Below are positions 46,201 through 49,326 of a stretch of DNA of 64,000 nucleotides, one piece after another. The position numbers were made by a program, and so were the translations under genes. The stretch's first letter is position 1. The number at the start of each line of letters is the position of its first letter. Below the pieces are notes generated by a model. The model saw nothing but the letters and a program-made list of their open reading frames with translations, did no database searches and was not told the DNA's origin. The stretch comes from Hexactinellida sp. DTS-2022 (lineage: Eukaryota > Porifera > Hexactinellida): positions 434,001 through 498,000 of the forward strand of contig JAPNXP010000006.1 of NCBI GenBank assembly GCA_028753945.1, in the 5' to 3' direction.

Positions 46201-48411
46201 TCACCTAACTGATTGAGATACTCTCCGGTTTCGGAGAATATCTCTATTCTGCGATTGTCACTATTAGCTACGAATATCTGGTTTGTCGCTTCGTTAATGG
46301 CGACACCAGATGGGTATTTCAACTCGCCAGGACCTGAACCTTCTTTCCCAGTAGCAACAGTGGGCAATTGGAATGTGGCGTAGTTAGGCACTACTGGTAC
46401 CTGTGTAATCTCTCCGAGACGGGAAATGCTCACTTCGAGATCTCGTGTGTCGCACCGCCACTTGAATTCTGTCTCAGCTGGAATGTTCGTTCTGAGTTCC
46501 CTCAGCAGCTGAGCTCTGCGGAGATTCAGTAGCGCTATGAGGCCGTCTATGGCTCTGTTTATTCGTGTCTCTACGGGGTCTGCTGCTGGAGGGGGAATGG
46601 GATAGCGAGCTGCCATTTGATTGTTTGTAGAAGAATAGTTGTATAGTTTAGGTATGAATTGGTTTATATGGATAATATGTGTATTTATAGCTGTGTTATG
46701 ATTTGTTTGTTGCAACAACAACAATGATGATATGATGATGTGAGTATAATGTGGTAGTAAACAACAACACGAGTTATACACGTGTATGTTGTAATGTCTC
46801 GTTACTAGGATACTGTAAGGAATGTGGTTAAAGTTCTTCAATTCTGTAATAACAAGATATCATATTTACAAAGTGCAACCCAAGGTTCTACTGTATGTTA
46901 CTTTCCTTATAATTTGATATTCCAACAACAACCAAATATAGTTTTTGTATTTTTTAAATAAATTGAAATGTATCTATAATTAATAAGAATACAGTCAGGT
47001 TCTTATTTTGAACATTCAAGGGACTAAAATTGTGTTCATATTAGAGAGACTTAATAATAAGCGAACTCAACTTAATGCAAACCCTATGTAAATTGTTAAA
47101 TTAGGAACATAGGGCTTGTTCATAATAAAAAGTAAAAAGTTCATATTAAGCAAACTTGACTGTATACAGTAGAACCAAGTTAATGTGCCCCAATTGTATA
47201 AGCCCGAAATTCGTATTAACCGCTTCATTTGTATTGAAAAAATCTTTAAAGGGGACTAAAATAGTGTTCGTATTAACTAGGTTCTACTGTATGTTAATTA
47301 ATTCTATTTATAGAAATGGATGGATTATGGCAAACCGAGCACTTTCTGGATTTCAGGATTTTTCTTCACTCAGGCGTTCTTAACGGGAGCTCTACAGAAT
47401 TACGCTAGGAAATATACAATCCCGATTGACAGATTGGTATTTCAGTTCAAGGTACCTTACTAGGCTAGAGTGTTAAAGTATGTACATAATTGTGATGTAT
47501 TCCAAAAGTTAAATTCATATTAACGAGAGCTATTGTATATACGTAGAGTAAACTCCCGTTATACTCTCGCAAGTTTGGATTAATTGGCAAAATATTTTAT
47601 TTAACAAAATCAAAAATTTTAATTAATTGAGTCAATATTTTGTTAACTGTTTCAATATGTGTACAATATTACGTATTATTCCCTTTATAACAGATATTGC
47701 AAGTTGACTGTACTATACTGTATTCCCTTTATAACAGATATTGCAAGTTGACTTGTACTGTACTATATTTATATACTATACTGTACTATATTTCAATGTG
47801 TGTACTATATTCCCTTTACAGATATTGCAAGTTGACCACATGGACCAGCGCCCCGAGGACGGTGTGTACGTACACGGGTTGTATCTGGACGGAGCCAGGT
47901 GGGATAGGAAGAAGGGAGTTCTAGGGGAGCAGTTCCCTAAAGCCTTATACGATATGGTTCCTGTTATATGGATGAAGCCAGGTATGTATGTAAGAAGTAC
48001 AGTCGACTCCACTTAATAGAGCCACCTCGGGACCAGGTTGTTTTGACCTGATTAAGCGGAGAAACCAATTAACCGAAAATATTGTAAGCCAAATTCTGTC
48101 CTATAAATCCTGTGAAATTTTGACCCGATTAAGCGGATAAACCGATTAACCGGTGGCTCTATTAAGCGGAGTTGACTGTATCTCCATAGCAACGCTTATG
48201 GTATATTGCTATTCCTATAGAGCAGCGTGATAACATGCCAGATACGAATGACTACAAATGTCCCGTATACAAAACATCAGAGAGAAGAGGAGTACTATCA
48301 ACCACGGGTCACTCTACTAACTATGTACTTCCAGTTATGATACCGACTGACAAACCGGTTTCGCATTGGATCAACCGCGGTGTCGCTATGTTATGCCAAC
48401 TGGACGACTAA
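4169..48411 (+). CDS. Axonemal dynein heavy chain, DNAH3/7/12 class, 57 exons
   Basis: Fifty-seven exons with GT-AG borders and matching phases give 11,952 nt, which is 3983 residues plus the stop. That is close to human DNAH7 (about 4024). The product is the motor subunit of a single-headed inner-arm dynein, hydrolysing ATP to slide axonemal doublets in cilia. Visible parts are the N-terminal stem, the linker, six AAA modules with P-loops in AAA1-4, a coiled-coil stalk with a microtubule-binding tip, and a C-terminal domain ending [10 protein letters not shown]. The start is the only ATG in the first open segment; an in-frame stop lies at 4094. Phrases such as [26 protein letters not shown] and [10 protein letters not shown] place it in the DNAH3/7/12 group, but I cannot choose among the three. 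No TATAAATA precedes it. Exon coordinates are given in the module entries. Confidence 0.93.
4311..4486. mobile_element. MITE family E in dynein intron 1
   Basis: The termini read agtcaggtta and cctgact; the internal landmark is ggaccatagggctt. Other full copies lie at 7394-7559, 13530-13720, 46992-47162 and 55471-55660. Confidence 0.7.
4911..5025. mobile_element. Truncated MITE family B in dynein intron 2
   Basis: One terminus (aggaacaccaggggacc) and the internal landmark ataggctaggggaatt are present, but the second terminus is not recognisable. Confidence 0.55.
6735..6908. mobile_element. MITE family C in dynein intron 5
   Basis: The termini cagtgaatgccggttataag and gacatctactg are flanked by TA. 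The inner arms repeat gttcttataaccg in both orientations. Confidence 0.7.
7394..7559. mobile_element. MITE family E in dynein intron 6
   Basis: TA-flanked cagtcaagtttg and cagacttgactg ends, with the landmark cctatgtaagttgttaaatt. It begins 33 bp after the exon 6 donor. Confidence 0.7.
7859..8012. mobile_element. MITE family H in dynein intron 7
   Basis: Arms cagtataactcggttataac and gttataaccgagttatattg. Related copies are at 20728-20900, 33252-33395, 40571-40708 and 43890-44034. It directly abuts a family-B element at 8018. Confidence 0.7.
8018..8153. mobile_element. MITE family B2 in dynein intron 7
   Basis: Ends cagtagaacctcgttagtac and aacaaggttctactg. The centre carries ttcaaagctttttcaat, the mark of the shorter B2 subgroup. 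Confidence 0.7.
8690..8790. repeat. TTAG/TTTG simple repeat
   Basis: Tetranucleotide tracts (ttagttag, ggttggtt, tttgtttg, tttattta) fill intron 8 upstream of exon 9. Confidence 0.85.
9124..9432. mobile_element. MITE family B interrupted by MITE family C
   Basis: The outer B element (tacagtagactctcgtt ... cgagaatctactgta) is split in its middle by a C element at 9248-9383. TA is present on both sides of the insert (9246-9247 and 9384-9385). Confidence 0.85.
9968..10560. repeat. Satellite-like array built from MITE family A arms
   Basis: About seven copies of an 81-82 bp unit lie inside dynein intron 10. Each carries two direct family-A terminal motifs (aaaaatctaaaattg plus gctgtgcc). Starts of successive units are at about 10032, 10113, 10194, 10275, 10357, 10439 and 10520. 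Open frames through it are repeat-derived. Confidence 0.85.
10860..11020. repeat. TTAG/TTCG simple repeat
   Basis: Degenerate ttagttag and ttcgttcg tracts in intron 11, ending about 70 bp before exon 12. Confidence 0.8.
11093..16258 (+). CDS. Dynein module: linker, exons 12-19
   Basis: Exons: 11093-11266, 11796-12047, 12330-12537, 13100-13269, 13850-13990, 14589-14873, 15234-15509, 16008-16258 (about residues 687-1271). Family landmarks in order are [57 protein letters not shown] and [15 protein letters not shown]. This is the mechanical element that swings across the AAA ring. Exon 13 carries a highly charged stretch (about residues 762-787, rich in Lys and Glu) that is absent from typical relatives. 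It may be a 78-nt in-frame intron, 11845-11922. Confidence 0.9.
11497..11663. mobile_element. MITE family J in dynein intron 12
   Basis: Arms gtggtgttcgcctaatagca and gctatttacacgaacacca. Related sequence occurs at about 12888-13065, 28726-28898 and 36950-37010. Confidence 0.6.
12117..12295. repeat. AAAC/ACCA simple repeat
   Basis: Acaaacaaac-type tracts fill intron 13 up to about 35 bp before exon 14. Confidence 0.85.
12548..12718 (+). repeat. 29-bp minisatellite in intron 14
   Basis: Five to six head-to-tail copies of a 29-bp unit (gggggcaatatactgtaata plus tcacattaa) start within about 12 bp of the exon 14 donor. The last four copies are essentially identical. Confidence 0.9.
13530..13720. 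mobile_element. MITE family E in dynein intron 15
   Basis: Complete copy with TA-flanked cagtcaggtctgcttatt and taacatgactg ends. Confidence 0.75.
14027..14213. mobile_element. MITE family N in dynein intron 16
   Basis: Marked by aggagcgcgagacgctcctt at one end and aggattaggagcg with catttgtaaat-type sequence at the other. Relatives lie at 16423-16588, 22463-22613 and 41969-42126. Confidence 0.6.
14281..14435. mobile_element. MITE family B in dynein intron 16
   Basis: Uninterrupted, TA-flanked copy with the landmarks ggcatacatttgtat-like centre and gctaggggaattaaacc. It serves as the reference for the interrupted copies at 9124 and 17699. Confidence 0.75.
14880..15205. repeat. TTTG simple repeat tracts
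   Basis: Tracts of tttgtttg cover most of intron 17, interrupted by a small inverted motif tctatataataccattta / tctatataatacctgtta. Confidence 0.8.
15697..15869. mobile_element. MITE family B in dynein intron 18, reverse orientation
   Basis: Ends cagtagactcgttaatagg and aatgagagtatactg, with the internal landmark ccctagcctatacaaatgca. Confidence 0.7.
16860..18324 (+). CDS. Dynein module: AAA1, the main ATPase site, exons 20-22
   Basis: Exons: 16860-17148, 17553-17661, 18149-18324. The Walker A motif GPAGTGKT is at 16942-16965 (residues 1300-1307). The Walker B region reads CFDEFNRI. The entry phrase [14 protein letters not shown] is the standard opening of AAA1. This is the site whose ATP hydrolysis drives the power stroke, and all key residues I can check are present. 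Confidence 0.93.
17699..18043. mobile_element. MITE family B interrupted by MITE family D
   Basis: The outer B element in intron 21 is split by a D element at 17766-17934 (cagtcaaaacctg ... aaaactg) with TA on both sides. D relatives are at 38423-38591 and 39905-40159. Confidence 0.8.
18761..21372 (+). CDS. Dynein module: AAA2, exons 23-27
   Basis: Exons: 18761-19012, 19319-19433, 19810-19996, 20493-20685, 21058-21372 (about residues 1464-1817). The P-loop GYPFAGKS is cut by intron 24, inside the glycine codon just before Lys. Other landmarks are [44 protein letters not shown] and the [10 protein letters not shown] arginine-finger segment. AAA2 binds but does not normally hydrolyse ATP. Confidence 0.92.
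19201..19268. repeat. TTG trinucleotide repeat
   Basis: An almost pure run of about 20 ttg triplets in intron 23, which translates as poly-Leu and explains a spurious frame. Confidence 0.9.
19434..19740. repeat. AAAC simple-repeat array
   Basis: About 300 bp of acaaacaaac with occasional ccaacgaacg. It starts at the exon 24 donor (AG|gtaaac), so the donor itself blends into the repeat. Confidence 0.9.
20196..20362. mobile_element. MITE family B in dynein intron 25
   Basis: Complete, with cagtaaactctcgttaatag and gagagtctactg ends. Confidence 0.7.
20728..20900. mobile_element. MITE family H in dynein intron 26
   Basis: Complete copy, cagtagaactcggttataac ... tccgagttctactg, TA-flanked on the right. 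Confidence 0.7.
21405..21590. mobile_element. MITE family M, copy 1, in dynein intron 27
   Basis: Arms acttatatagagctgagct and gagctcagctctatataag, with the centre cactgagaaaggtcag. A second copy lies at 38606-38787. The termini are unlike those of families B-J. Confidence 0.7.
22023..27470 (+). CDS. Dynein module: AAA3, exons 28-32
   Basis: Exons: 22023-22324, 23532-23709, 24291-24457, 26466-26864, 27260-27470 (about residues 1818-2236). The P-loop GPTGTGKS lies in exon 29, followed by [25 protein letters not shown] and [15 protein letters not shown]3 has a regulatory nucleotide site. Intron 30 (24458-26465) is one of the three introns longer than 2 kb and contains a complete DAPP1-like gene on the same strand. 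Confidence 0.92.
23252..23371. mobile_element. MITE family C inserted into a family J palindrome
   Basis: The C element (cagtgaatgccggttataag ... ggtatctactg) sits at the centre of a longer palindrome. Its arms are about 23210-23248 (gtgacttgctattaccgaac) and 23376-23417 in the reverse sense. Confidence 0.75.
24483..24565. repeat. TTTG then TTAG simple repeat
   Basis: Intron 30 opens with tttgtttg and ttagttag tracts. A family-B2 element follows at 24569-24722 and lies within similar repeat. Confidence 0.85.
24569..24722. mobile_element. MITE family B2 inside a TTAG tract
   Basis: Ends cagtagaacctcgttaatac and cgaggttctaatg. Ttagttag sequence continues on both sides, showing insertion into the tract. 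Confidence 0.7.
25077..25084 (+). promoter_or_regulatory. TATA box of the nested DAPP1-like gene
   Basis: TATAAATA lies 57 bp before the ATG at 25141, inside dynein intron 30. It implies a start of transcription independent of the dynein. Confidence 0.55.
25141..26004 (+). CDS. DAPP1/Bam32-like SH2-PH adaptor, intronless, nested in dynein intron 30
   Basis: 287 residues from the first ATG (human DAPP1 is about 280). The SH2 domain is at about 47-142, with FLLRN at 70-74 as the FLVR-type phosphotyrosine pocket and SVKHFQIKW following. The PH domain is at about 183-275 (KEGYLTV ... [11 protein letters not shown]). In vertebrates this SH2-PH order belongs to DAPP1, an adaptor recruited to PIP3 downstream of PI3-kinase and phosphorylated on tyrosine. 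The PIP3-contact stretch of DAPP1 (KTWKTRW) reads KKWQTIW here, so a Lys and an Arg are replaced and lipid specificity may differ. The phosphorylated SIYESV-like site reads NNFDSV, with a Tyr one residue on. The gene is on the same strand as its host intron and has its own TATA box. Domain order and length are clear; orthology is inferred. Confidence 0.82.
   Translation: MISNPLLSLHSVKTPMIEIMKVPLIQLGPTYGEWQSLIEEIECKVNYFHLDMDRHVADCLLIQTGCLGTFLLRNSTIQGEDFYNLVLSVRGYHSVKHFQIKWNGQTFTFGLQTFSNLDLFLDYINSTPILGESSGSFLTVKHGITKSTSENNFDSVYACTNDLEYTDPILRSQSPSPDLSIASKEGYLTVQTKYLKKWQTIWVVINKMNLYCYKTKDYKNPYQTFDLRKFSVDIDADSPLKNGFKLTNLKQEIVFRTNTNEEVQSWMYLIKWKLENNRDSFNSSCSF
26088..26245 (+). repeat. 25-bp minisatellite downstream of the DAPP1-like gene
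   Basis: About six degenerate copies of gaaattggatttcttgtac, diverging toward the right end. Confidence 0.85.
26993..27152. mobile_element. MITE family E in dynein intron 31
   Basis: Left end agtcaggtctgcttattg is clear; the right end is degraded after cccttgaatg. Confidence 0.6.
27485..27620. repeat. AAC/ACT trinucleotide repeat
   Basis: A composite repeat after the exon 32 donor: two blocks of aac triplets, each ending actactactaagtactgc. Confidence 0.9.
27766..27936. mobile_element. MITE family B in dynein intron 32
   Basis: Complete copy in reverse sense, cagtatactctcgttaatag ... cagagtctactg. Confidence 0.7.
27976..30015 (+). CDS. Dynein module: AAA4, exons 33-35
   Basis: Exons: 27976-28091, 28491-28683, 29659-30015 (about residues 2237-2458). 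The P-loop GVGGSGRQS has the Arg-Gln variant usual for AAA4. [22 protein letters not shown] and [16 protein letters not shown] follow. Intron 34 (975 nt) carries three family-A palindromes in a row. Confidence 0.92.
28726..28898. mobile_element. MITE family J in dynein intron 34
   Basis: The best family J copy. Ends cagtggaattgctttattag and taacgcaattccactg are flanked by TA. The inner arms carry gttgctaatag repeats. Confidence 0.75.
28948..29371. mobile_element. Three consecutive MITE family A copies
   Basis: Palindromes at about 28948-29057, 29114-29210 and 29261-29371 each run from a tctaaaatta start to a ttttagattttt end. They are separated by aac-rich spacers. Each has diverged considerably in the centre. 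Confidence 0.75.
29413..29595. mobile_element. Composite MITE with F-type left and G-type right end
   Basis: Starts cagtgaactcccgttataac and ends taagtggagtcgactg. The two ends belong to different families, so this may be a recombinant or two fused fragments. Confidence 0.5.
30268..30618. mobile_element. MITE family F with an internal TTTTTTATTCC-rich insert
   Basis: Outer arms aactcccgatataacgaa and cttcgttataacgagagttt enclose about 130 bp of cattttttattcc repeats at about 30412-30575. Confidence 0.6.
30637..33911 (+). CDS. Dynein module: stalk and microtubule-binding domain, exons 36-41
   Basis: Exons: 30637-30870, 31116-31271, 31771-31935, 32434-32655, 32938-33174, 33618-33911 (about residues 2459-2894). 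The ascending coiled coil ([16 protein letters not shown]) leads to the globular tip ([15 protein letters not shown], then [23 protein letters not shown]). The descending coil ends at [12 protein letters not shown]. Spacing and signature agree with inner-arm DNAH3/7/12. Confidence 0.92.
31302..31486. mobile_element. MITE family G in dynein intron 37
   Basis: Arms gacttcgcttaatagagtca and ggctctattaagcggagtcg. Other copies are at 33920-34092 and 48000-48178, with fragments at 39112-39249 and 39304-39414. Confidence 0.7.
31984..32171. mobile_element. Nested or fused MITE family A in dynein intron 38
   Basis: The outer arms tctaaaattacaactgtgcc and ggcacagtgtaattttagat enclose a second family-A start (gtctaaaattacagctgtgc at about 32073). 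This is consistent with one copy inserted into another. Confidence 0.7.
32662..32911. mobile_element. Two overlapping MITE family B pieces in dynein intron 39
   Basis: A reverse partial B (32662 to about 32770) runs into a forward B2 (to 32911). Confidence 0.55.
33252..33395. mobile_element. MITE family H in dynein intron 40
   Basis: Reverse copy with degraded left end; the right end cgagttctactg is intact. Confidence 0.6.
33470..33605. repeat. AACT/AGCT simple repeat
   Basis: Aactaact and agctagct tracts ending just before the exon 41 acceptor. Confidence 0.9.
33920..34092. mobile_element. MITE family G in dynein intron 41
   Basis: Left end cagtcgactccgcttaatag is intact and starts 8 bp after the exon 41 donor; the right end is degraded near taactctatttaac. 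Confidence 0.65.
34594..34601 (+). promoter_or_regulatory. TATA box of NHL gene A
   Basis: TATAAATA lies 58 bp before the ATG at 34659, inside dynein intron 41. Confidence 0.55.
34659..35906 (+). CDS. NHL-repeat protein A, RING-less, nested in dynein intron 41
   Basis: 415 residues. An N-terminal helical coiled coil at about 24-110 ([33 protein letters not shown]) is followed by CDTRDLE and an NHL beta-propeller at about 150-413. The propeller shows repeated GELNSPRGV / [23 protein letters not shown] and FPFGIAI blades. NHL propellers in TRIM proteins bind RNA or protein. Here no RING, B-box or other zinc-binding Cys/His cluster is seen, so a ubiquitin ligase role cannot be claimed. Close paralogs lie at 45555-46616 and 49327-50580. 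The gene is intronless on the dynein sense strand, has its own TATA box and an AATAAA at 35959-35964, and lies wholly between exons 41 and 42. Confidence 0.8.
   Translation: MATQFPEPIPVPLVDPIATQINQLIDRLIRSLEQRRVQLLTDLRDRREEMRANRVARQQIELQITETRALLEGQLMHNKLQSMQERIVAELEATRAEMQANAPPPKDLKFLCDTRDLEGHISRLGEIAQIDIPTAVPDYAAFLQPSVAVGKKGSAAGELNSPRGVTIEKTSGHIYVADMNNKIILIFSETGECLNQFGHQHLKYPWGILTYQDSIFVTDIGHQAIFQFKLSDLTMVKRVGKEGSGKKEFDFPGQLAISPNQRLYVPDQFNNRIQILSTDLAFQGSLQHQTMTKPVDVKFTNNEMFVLSFQDNRCMHVFALSGEKSRSIVTTGGIGMQVSGAYFFCLDGLNNILISDYIAHAINVFSPAGDLLHTVGRYGDKAGMFKFPFGIAIINNTKLVCVSENKHFGLQIFTD
36151..36323. mobile_element. MITE family B in dynein intron 41
   Basis: Reverse copy between NHL gene A and exon 42, ending gcaaatctactg. 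Confidence 0.65.
36388..36675. mobile_element. MITE family F, long form
   Basis: About 288 bp, TA-flanked. Ends cagtcaactcccgttataac and cgttataacgggagtatact. Aacgaagt-type boxes recur throughout the interior. The same long form is at 63273-63553. Confidence 0.75.
36763..39070 (+). CDS. Dynein module: AAA5, exons 42-45
   Basis: Exons: 36763-36908, 37242-37456, 38167-38359, 38878-39070 (about residues 2895-3143). Landmarks are [43 protein letters not shown] and [18 protein letters not shown]5 lacks a catalytic P-loop, as expected. It is preceded by the 2.85-kb intron 41 that contains an NHL gene. Confidence 0.92.
37170..37228. repeat. TTG trinucleotide repeat before exon 43
   Basis: About 15 ttg triplets ending near the exon 43 polypyrimidine tract (ttattcctatgtttag). 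Confidence 0.85.
37715..38150. repeat. Tandem triplication of a family-A-like element
   Basis: Three direct units of about 125-155 bp. Each contains aaaattatatctgtgccgac, atgttcctttgaaggca, ccaaggtagtaa, actatagtatagtcggcac and ataaatctttgat. They fill intron 43 up to about 16 bp before exon 44. Confidence 0.85.
38423..38591. mobile_element. MITE family D in dynein intron 44
   Basis: Ends cagttgaaaccggttttttc and gaaaaaaccggtttcgactg flanked by TA; a clean copy. Confidence 0.75.
38606..38787. mobile_element. MITE family M, copy 2, in dynein intron 44
   Basis: Same arms and centre as 21405-21590, including aagcctgggcttttagtatg in the interior. Confidence 0.7.
39510..48411 (+). CDS. Dynein module: AAA6 and C-terminal domain, exons 46-57
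   Basis: Exons: 39510-39682, 40186-40396, 40974-41247, 41569-41933, 42284-42424, 42921-43156, 43623-43842, 44237-44341, 44711-45019, 47314-47451, 47822-47981, 48221-48411 (about residues 3144-3983). Landmarks are LCMNL-equivalent [100 protein letters not shown] and the stop at 48409-48411. Intron 54 (45020-47313) contains an NHL gene on the opposite strand. The donor of exon 50 (GAT|gtgaga) is fixed by the downstream VWEKL. Confidence 0.92.
39905..40159. mobile_element. MITE family D interrupted by MITE family B2
   Basis: The outer D element (cagtcgaaaccgggttttt ... atcggtttcgactg) contains a B2 element at about 40034-40134, with TA at both junctions. Confidence 0.75.
40416..40475. mobile_element. 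Half of a MITE family A
   Basis: One arm only (aaaaaatctaaaattacagc, then gtgctgactg and ggaggcactatat), just after the exon 47 donor. Confidence 0.6.
40571..40708. mobile_element. MITE family H in dynein intron 47
   Basis: Ends cagtagaattcgattataac and gagttgtactg; moderately degraded. Confidence 0.6.
41262..41550. repeat. TTTG/TTTA simple-repeat tract
   Basis: Irregular gtttgttt and atttattt sequence fills intron 48. Open frames here are low-complexity artefacts. Confidence 0.8.
42440..42515. repeat. TTTG simple repeat
   Basis: About 18 near-perfect tttg units in intron 50. Confidence 0.9.
42727..42876. mobile_element. Near-perfect foldback element, family L, copy 1
   Basis: Two arms of about 65 nt starting gtttacttatccaccgatca and ending in its reverse complement, around a short AT-rich loop at about 42788-42810. 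It would form a very stable hairpin in the pre-mRNA of intron 50, starting about 300 nt after the donor and ending 45 nt before exon 51. Confidence 0.85.
43157..43245. repeat. TTTG simple repeat
   Basis: Starts at the exon 51 donor (AG|gttagttagtttg) and continues as tttg units. Confidence 0.9.
43890..44034. mobile_element. MITE family H in dynein intron 52
   Basis: Left end cagtagaactaggttataac; right end gttataaccgagttttattg. Confidence 0.65.
44441..44606. mobile_element. Foldback element, family L, copy 2
   Basis: Same arms as 42727-42876 (cgtttgtattaaataacctg, ctaccgatgg), with about 20 bp of extra sequence (atcggtatcaccgatcaact) in the left arm. It is in intron 53, about 105 bp before exon 54. 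Confidence 0.8.
44618..44708 (+). repeat. 34-bp tandem repeat at the exon 54 acceptor
   Basis: Three copies of a unit containing attccctaactaacatataa, each with a ctaac branch-point-like motif. The array ends directly at the acceptor atataattag|ATG. Confidence 0.85.
45555..46616 (-). CDS. NHL-repeat protein B, short form, nested antisense in dynein intron 54
   Basis: 353 residues from [16 protein letters not shown]. That ATG was chosen because it aligns with the starts of the paralogs and lies 66 bp after a TATA box; the frame is open further upstream but only through low-complexity leader. A short helix ([18 protein letters not shown]) replaces the long coiled coil of paralogs A and C. Then come [16 protein letters not shown] and an NHL propeller at about 85-352 with blades such as [11 protein letters not shown] and [16 protein letters not shown]. 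No RING or B-box is seen. It lies on the strand opposite to the dynein. An AATAAA (reverse strand) is at 45468-45473. It is the most divergent of the three paralogs. Confidence 0.78.
   Translation of the reverse strand: MAARYPIPPPAADPVETRINRAIDGLIALLNLRRAQLLRELRTNIPAETEFKWRCDTRDLEVSISRLGEITQVPVVPNYATFQLPTVATGKEGSGPGELKYPSGVAINEATNQIFVANSDNRRIEIFSETGEYLNQLGDGQLYYPHGIAIHGNSLYVSSNWTHTVSKYSLTDFSLVKRIGKRGSKNGEFKTPKQLTTDPNGQVFIADCGNDRICVFDTDLNHVRNITHQAISRPYDVKLSHDRVYIMCPLKNPCLLVLSLEGDMLHSLISCGQGMDVLQPLFFCLDTNNNIVISDLGSHSIRVFSPAGNLLHTIGREGHEQGMLYQPRGIAIDTNGRLVCVSWNKNYGLQIFS
46682..46689 (-). promoter_or_regulatory. TATA box of NHL gene B
   Basis: TATAAATA on the reverse strand, 66 bp before the chosen ATG. 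It supports that ATG over the upstream in-frame one at 46841. Confidence 0.5.
46992..47162. mobile_element. MITE family E in dynein intron 54
   Basis: Clean TA-flanked copy. A family-B2 element (47167-47289) starts within 5 bp of its end. Confidence 0.75.
47167..47289. mobile_element. MITE family B2 in dynein intron 54
   Basis: Ends cagtagaaccaagttaat and aactaggttctactg. It lies about 25 bp upstream of the exon 55 acceptor. Confidence 0.65.
47679..47836 (+). repeat. Triplicated 3' splice site and exon start
   Basis: The string ttccctttataacag|ATATTGCAAGTTGAC occurs at about 47679 and 47723. A third version, ttccctttacag|ATATTGCAAGTTGACC, is at about 47810. Only the third leads into the exon 56 reading frame. 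Confidence 0.85.
48000..48178. mobile_element. MITE family G in dynein intron 56
   Basis: Clean TA-flanked copy, cagtcgactccacttaatag ... taagcggagttgactg. Confidence 0.75.
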
Positions 48412-49326
48412 TCTTATAATAAGTAACCCCTCTTATTGATTATGTTATAGCTTTATCTGTAATAGTACTTAATAGGTAGTAACTCGATTTTATCTATGTC
48501 TTGTGTGAACACATTACTTATTTTCGATCTTATTCTACAGAGTTTAACATGTGTAGGTATAGTGGGAGATATTGTATGGGAAAGGTTGTAATTATATACA
48601 GTCAACATCCGTTAATTCGTACACTCAAGGGAAAAATCTCAAAATTTTTGAATTCATTTATTTTCTATCTATAGTGGTATAGATAACATTTTTAGTTGTG
48701 GGGTTTAATTATGACCAAAGCATAAATCAATATGATCAATTTGAATTAATATAAACCGATCCTATATAGTCATATTTTTGTTGCTTTGTTTTGCTTTCTA
48801 GGTTTCATTCATAATGAGAATACATCAATATTATTTAAATGATTTTGAAGTTCATATATTTCTGGCATATATCTACCTCGAATACTGATTTTACAAGTTA
48901 TCATTATCATATTAAAGAAATTTCATTATTTCAAATTTTCTCTTTTATTATTGTTCTATTTTAGACAATTTTTGGGTATATACAGAGTATCCTGTTGTTT
49001 ATTTATTTATTTGTCAGACATTTTGTTTGCTTGTTTGTTTATTTGTTTGTCAAACAAATGATACCCGTTTATACGAATTCCGGTTAAGGAGTATACATTT
49101 TGACGGCCCCTTGGTGTTCATACTAACGAGGTTCTACTGTATTCATAGTACGCATGATTTTTTAATGAACAACGAGCGAAGGAATTTTAAAAACTTTAGA
49201 TCCCTTTAGAAATGTACCCAAAGAACAATTGGTAAGTTGGCAGCTATGCATTCAATTGTATTATAGCATTGCATTAAGCATTATTAATTAATTATTTGAG
49301 CAAAACAGTAAGCAAAATAGCAGTAA
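48412..49326. other. Spacer between the dynein and NHL gene C
   Basis: No gene seen. A weak TA-CAGTCAAC fragment is at about 48598, and a family-B2 right half lies at 49055-49141 (gaattccggttaaggag ... cgaggttctactgta). I found no AATAAA within 150 bp of the dynein stop. Confidence 0.6.

Noticed and set aside
46617-46841. Upstream extension of NHL gene B by 75 residues
   Set aside because: The segment is His/Asn/Thr-rich leader sequence containing the TATA box itself; the ATG at 46616 aligns with the paralogs.
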